DNA from: Prunella strophiata
Taxonomy: Eukaryota > Chordata > Aves > Passeriformes > Prunellidae
NCBI GenBank assembly: GCA_036583965.1
Contig: JAZBQD010000027.1
Coordinates: 27,721,001 to 27,785,000, forward strand
Length of the DNA stretch: 64,000 nucleotides
Reading direction: 5' to 3'
The notes under the pieces were generated by a model. It worked only from the letters and a program-made list of their open reading frames with translations. It was not told where the DNA came from and did not search any database. The translations under genes were made by a program, and so were the position numbers. Positions 58,859 through 64,000 of the stretch are shown here, piece by piece. The stretch's first letter is position 1. Each line of letters begins with the position of its first letter.

Positions 58859-61800
58859 ATGTATAATACTCCTGATGCTAAGAACAATGAATAATTCAGT
58901 GCTTTCTAGTTTAGATAGCTTGGATCAGCAAATCCTAAAGCAATGAGGTGCATAGTTTTGTCTCCTCTTTTTTTTTACCACTTGGTGTGTTACAACTAGG
59001 CAGAATCCACCATGATGCTCTTTTTGGAATATGAGGGGATAGTATTGATTGACTCAACCCTGAGACAGAAAGCAGCTCTCCCTTCCCAATGTGCTTATCC
59101 AAGGAGAGCTGCTGGCTCTCTGCAGTTGGATGTCACTGTTCAGAAAGTATTAGCAGGGTTCTTGAAGTGCTTGCAGCAGGAGGTACAGCCTGCATGAACA
59201 GACACATCATCTGGGAGGGGCTGTGGTTACAGCAAGTGAGTGTGACCTGCTGGACCAAGTATTTTAGGAAGTGCTGTCAAAATCCAGTGATGTTAACATG
59301 CAGGGCTTGGTGGCAGGAGCTGGGTACAGACCAGTACTTACCCATCCAAAATTAAAGCTGCTCTTTGCAAAAATCTCTCATTTGGAGTTACTGTGTGTTT
59401 AATGTTGTCTTGGTTTTATCTGTCCAACAGAGAACTGTGATCACTTCTGTGCTTCATTACAGCCAAACCAGTCTGTGTATCTCTTTGTTGCATGGGGCTG
59501 AGCTACTGTATTCTGAGCTACGTGAATCTTTCCCTTTTTTAACCTTAAATCTTTTCTTTCCTTTTCCTTTGCCAATCTTGGTAGGAACTTACTTAGGTAA
59601 GTAAATTGCAATTTTAACATTGTTTTTGTGTACAACAGAATTTTAAGAAAATGTTAAGTCTAGGTGGTGTTTGGCATAATTTATGCTCTGTTCTGCTTGT
59701 TGCACTAACATTTCTGAAAGTTTGTAGCCTCTGATTGTTAGAAGGTGGACACGAACAGTGGTAAAACACTCTAGGTAGTTATAAAGGGAGGCAGGGGTTC
59801 TAAAGTATTCTTTCAAGCTGGCAAAAAGTGTTTGTATGTGTGTATATGTCAACACACTGAGACTGCCTCGAGTGAACCAGTAACTTGGAAGTGAACTCCT
59901 TGTTCATCAAGCCTTGTTCATGCATGAATTTTTATTTTTTTTCCTAGCTTACTCCCAAATGTGGTACTGTTGATGTTTTTGTTAGTGCTAGGAAGGATGG
60001 AGTCCCAGGAGGAGGATTGCTTTTGGAACAGGAAAATGCACATGAAGGAGTATATGGATTTTAGAAAGGAATAGTGAGGTCACTGGTTGTGAAAGAGTGT
60101 GTGAAATTCTCTGCATTTATTGTAATTGAAGATGTGCTTCTGAGTCTTAGTGCATATTACATGTTCTACATGATACTTCTTGTGGGTAAATCAATCAAAA
60201 TAAAAACCAAATGCTATCTGTGACTAATTGCTTGATGAAGCAATTTTTGTGTGTGGTGGATGTGCAGAAGATTGGAGTTAGTAACTTTGAGTAAACACAA
60301 GTTTACCAACTCTGAGTTGTGTCCAGGATGGAAGCTGGGCTACTCTTCCTCCTCGCTACAAGGTCAGTTCTGTACAGACTTGTGTCAGACTGTGAAATGG
60401 GCTGTAAGTACACAGCAGCAGGGTGTGTGTTCAGGTGTGGAAAAGCACTGGGTGGTTTCTGACCAAGCAGAACATTCTCCATGCTTCAGCAGCTTCTTGA
60501 AGCTTGCTGTAGTAGCTTCATGGGGATATCCCTGTGCTCCAGCCTGCACTGGGCTCACTGCTGAGTTTTTTTTTACCTTCTGCAGCTTTGTGTTGTGTGA
60601 TGTTGGCAAAACAGCAGGCAGAATGTGAGCAGTGGGAGTAGTTTTGGGACTGTGCTATCGAGGTGCTGAGTCCTAGGGAATGGGACTGGAGCAGCAAAGA
60701 GCATGTCTAGAGTCAGGCATCCAGTGGGACCAGATGTGCTGGTTTGCTTTCCATTGGGAAATTGGATTCTCCCTTTCTCTCTGTGTTTTTGGGTGCCAGC
60801 TGTCCCCTGCTCCCACAGCATGCTCTTGGGGCAGTGCTGTAGTTGCTGCTGGAGGTTTAGGTATTCTTTCATTCAGTTTATTTTTTTAAACAAATCCAAA
60901 AGCATGAGATTCAGATGACATGAGGTTGTTGGAAAAGGTTGTTTAACTCAGAGGTGGTTTCCCCAGTCCTCGAAAGATAACACTAAGCTGCAAAGTAGCA
61001 GCAGCAGCAGACTTGTGTTGCTGTTTGAATGCAGTACTTCCTCACCTGTATTTCTTTGGGAGAAAGTCTACTCACCTGCAGCTTTGGTACTTCAGGAATG
61101 AAGATATCATTAAGGCATAGTAACCTGCTGGACTGGTTTTCATCCAAAATTTCTGTGATTGTGCTTAGCTTGAGGAGCAGTTCCGAGGTCCTTGGCACTG
61201 AGCTGTGGGGAGCAGACATGCCCTGAGGGTGCCACTTAATCTCTGTGCAGTGATCAGCTGTTTCATTGCCATTTCAGTAAGGTGTGGAATCCTCTGTGGC
61301 AAAGGACATTTATGATTCTCTGCAGCTGTACCTTCAATTGACTTTGTCTTCATTTTATCCTCTGGGGCTTCCTCTTTATTTCAGTGTATAGAGGAGACTG
61401 GCAGGAGGAATGGGATGGCAAGAGATTTTCTGCAGCTTTGGGTTCTTTTCAATGCTATGGAAAAAAATCCGTAACATTTAGTCTGGAGTTTTCAGAGTAT
61501 ATTTCCATTTCTTTGGCTGCAGAAGAGTGAAAGACCTGCTTAGATTTGTCACTGTATACCTTTACACTTTGTGGTTTTAGAAGTTTGGTCAATCCTGAAA
61601 ACACTTGCTTTTGTTGTGTATTTTTGTGTCATTTGGAGGAGGTCAGTGTTGGTGCTGATGTGTGGAGCTGTGCAAATTCAAGCAGTTGGACCTTAGATAC
61701 CATCAGAAAGAATAATCACATTTTCTACCCTGTGTCTTCTCTAGACATTCCTCCATAAAAATATATCAGATTTTTTTTTTTCCTGGAGAGGAGCTGCCAG

Positions 61801-62159
61801 AACTGTTGTATTTTGCTCCTGGTTTAAATTCTTATGCTATCTTATTTTTAACCTGCTTGTGGATGCATGGAGAGACATCTCTCAAATCTTCATCTGTGAA
61901 AATGGAGCAGGCACGTGGGGCAGGTGTGAGTCTGGCATGGTGAATTCTCTGCCTGTGCCATCACTCACCCACAGACACAGGATTGGTTGAGTTTTTAGAG
62001 GTGCCTGTCTCACAGGCTTCCTCTCTCACACAGAAGCCACCAAAAACTTTTGGGTGAGAATCCATTGTTTCCAGTCCAGATGCATCCTGTTGACTTGCCA
62101 GCAGTTCCACAATGGGTTACAGATGTGCTGTCTCTGCCTCTCTTTGGTGGTGATTATGC

Positions 62160-62191
62160 ATAGAGGTTGCTCATTTAATAGAGGTTGCTCA
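62160..62191. repeat. 18-base-period tandem repeat
   Basis: ATAGAGGTTGCTCA occurs at 62160 and again at 62178, with the spacer TTTA between. It is a small local duplication in intron 17. Confidence 0.85.
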
Positions 62192-64000
62192 CATCTTACT
62201 GTGATTTTTTTTTTTTTAATTGCAAACTGAATAAGGTCATTTTCGTGCCTGTCTTCATTCTTTCAGACTCCAGTTATTGAAGTGTGACTAAGGTGAAAAT
62301 TAATGGATTAATTCACCAATATTAATATGCTAATTGATACCTTATTGCTGTGAAAGCAAGGGTATGAATTGTATTGAAGCTGTAGCTTTGTTTGTGTCCT
62401 ATTTTATTGCAGCAAAAAGTAGTCATGGGCAGCCTTTATCCTAGAAATGGCAGTTTGGGAGGGAGGTGTGTTCCAGTTGTTAGCACTGTTTCTGTGCTGC
62501 TTTGGGGCTCAGAGCAAGCAGCAGTCTGCTCAGCCTTTGTTCAATTTGCATCCCTCAGCTTCTCACCATGGAATATTCTGGTTTTAATTCTGGCACTTGG
62601 AAATAGCACTGTTTACTGTCTGTTGTACATCCAGCAATAGTCAGTGCAGTAGCAGCCACATATCAGGACAGTCTTTTCTGGCATCAAGGGTGTTCTTACT
62701 AGAAGAAAAGAACTGATCTGGAGTGTGGTTAAAAGAAAATATGTGGCTTCAATCCAGGGACTAGTGTCAGTTGATTTACATCTCACAGAGTTTCTGTGAA
62801 TGGAGAAAAGATAATCTTTCAGTTATGGAAGGGGGAAGAAATTAACAAGTGCTGGAGCTTAGCTCTGAAGCTGACAGATTCTGGCTGCATCCTGCTGGCT
62901 GTGCTGTTTCCCAGCATCCATGGAGCCCTTTGTCCATCCATCCTAAACAGCTGCTCACAGCTGTGTTTTGGATGCTGTGGTTGCTCCCATGTAAAAACAA
63001 ATTATCTGGTGCCTGCACTGCCTTTGTCAACATCCAAAGGTTGTTACTGGCCTTCTTAGTGGTGCCTGGTACATCTGTCCTACAGGCTTGATGGAGATTT
63101 TTTTGGCAGCTATTTCTTCATCTCTGTGGATACTTAGGCACAAAAATGTGGCAAGAACTGAGCCATGTGTCTTCCCATTTGAAGTAGCTAACAGCTTAAC
63201 ATCTACACAGGATGGAAAATACACTTGCTATAAACTGATGATTCTAGTGTGGTATATCGTGATATACTCAATGCTCAGAAAATGTCCCCTGTTTCACCCT
63301 CCTCACTCCTGACACTACTGTGCCCTGTGTTTCCTGTCATACTTGATGCAAGAACAGTGTGTTTGGTTTTACCTGAGAACCTCCAGGAACCTGCTGGAAT
63401 ACAGACCATGACCTGTGAAAGTTCATTCTTGCTGGTTTCTTTAAAAAGCTTATCTTGTTCATCCCAGCTAACTCACTAGCAATGGGAAAGTTCCAAGATC
63501 CTATGAATATGAAAGCAGAATTCATACTGAGACCTTCTGCAGACAGCAATAGCATTTGCTGATGCCTGTCCTTTAGTACCTGTTGGATTTGCTGCACTGA
63601 TGTTTTGGTTCTCAGCCAGAAGGGGCTGAGGAAGGTGGTTTGGTGCACAGATGCTAATGAAGTGGTGTTTTCTGGGAACGTGCATCTTGTAAAACCACAC
63701 AGTGCTAGCAAACAGCCTTGTTGGCTCTCCCAGTCCATTCTGTGCCAGGCTGTGCTGCCTTACAGCAACACACCTTTCCCTCAAATCCCAGGAGCTGAGT
63801 CCTGCAGGCTCCTGTGTGTGCACAGTGCAGTTGAGGGCAGTGTGAGGGGGTACCTGACAGCACAGCAGAGCACCAGATCCCAGCAAGCCTGGTGCTGTGT
63901 GTGGCTGGGAAAGGGCTCTGGGAGAGCTCAGTGGCTGTGCTCTGTGCCTGAGGAGGTGTTTGCTTGTGGCAGGTTCAGCAGATACACTGTTTGCTAACAG

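Larger units (their letters stand above)
53789..64000 (+). other. MTA1 intron 17 (start; continues past the window)
   Basis: 10.2 kb after the donor GTAAGA with no recognisable next exon. Sequence for LANHGQ or KVRLIRGG, which should come next in MTA1, was looked for on this strand and not seen. Contents: A20 run (56077-56096), AT/AC alternating tracts (57988-58034, 58807-58858), a possible 12-base microexon (59585-59596), an 18-base tandem repeat (62160-62191), and a homeodomain-motif-rich AT patch (about 62255-62350). The last 400 bases are more GC-rich and open in several frames, with no protein similarity that I recognise. Confidence 0.8.

Noticed and set aside
63337..63997. Overlapping open frames of 130-136 codons on both strands near the window end
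   Set aside because: They are open in several frames at once because the DNA is GC-richer and poor in stops; none shows a known motif, codon pattern or splice context.
53789..64000. The next MTA1 exon (LANHGQ..., KVRLIRGG...) inside the window
   Set aside because: No stretch on the + strand encodes these conserved residues; the gene continues past the window.

Overview
The window is a single stretch of vertebrate nuclear DNA, most likely avian. It carries the middle of one large intron-rich gene on the + strand: MTA1 (metastasis-associated protein 1), a core chromatin subunit of the NuRD (Mi-2/HDAC) deacetylase complex. The protein pieces match MTA1 rather than MTA2 or MTA3 (for example [35 protein letters not shown]). 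A bird origin is inferred from a degraded CR1-type LINE fragment near 27.1-27.35 kb, the absence of anything recognisable as Alu, B1 or L1, and the moderate intron sizes. The species cannot be named from the sequence.

Layout: bases 1-13188 are taken as the 3' part of intron 1; the exon with MAANMYRVG is not in the window. Sixteen coding exons follow, called exons 2 to 17, at 13189-13256, 15573-15666, 22286-22412, 22584-22647, 27803-27920, 29511-29613, 31578-31677, 33106-33294, 34416-34490, 41139-41197, 47495-47610, 48442-48594, 50270-50459, 50844-50933, 52779-52931 and 53753-53788. All have AG/GT boundaries. All join in frame except one. Bases 53789-64000 are intron; the last exons (C-terminal NLS and second RBBP4-binding region) are not found and must lie beyond the window.

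The encoded protein order is BAH domain (exons 2-6), ELM2 (6-9), SANT (9-11), GATA-type zinc finger C-x2-C-x17-C-x2-C (12-13), the first RBBP4-binding basic region (14), and a low-complexity Pro/Ser/Lys stretch (15-17). ELM2-SANT is the known HDAC1/2 docking and activating module, and the exon 14 region is the known RBBP4/7 docking site, so the window covers most of the scaffold that joins deacetylase and histone chaperone in NuRD. Residue numbers assume that exon 1 supplies nine residues plus the first base of codon 10.

The most notable anomaly is a one-base excess in exon 13, in a CCC run at 48570-48572. It shifts the frame and gives a stop at 48588-48590. Removing one C restores an MTA1-like reading that joins exon 14 in phase 0, so it is either an assembly error or a real truncating allele. 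Other points for a second look are a possible 12-base microexon in intron 17, several CAG|GTAA recursive-splice-like junctions in long introns, a 59-base tandem duplication carrying splice-like signals, a 201-codon antisense open frame, homeodomain-motif-rich AT patches that may be conserved noncoding elements, and poly-T runs of 40 and 44 bases. No RNA gene, CRISPR array, complete mobile element or second protein-coding gene could be supported. No clearly new biological system was found.
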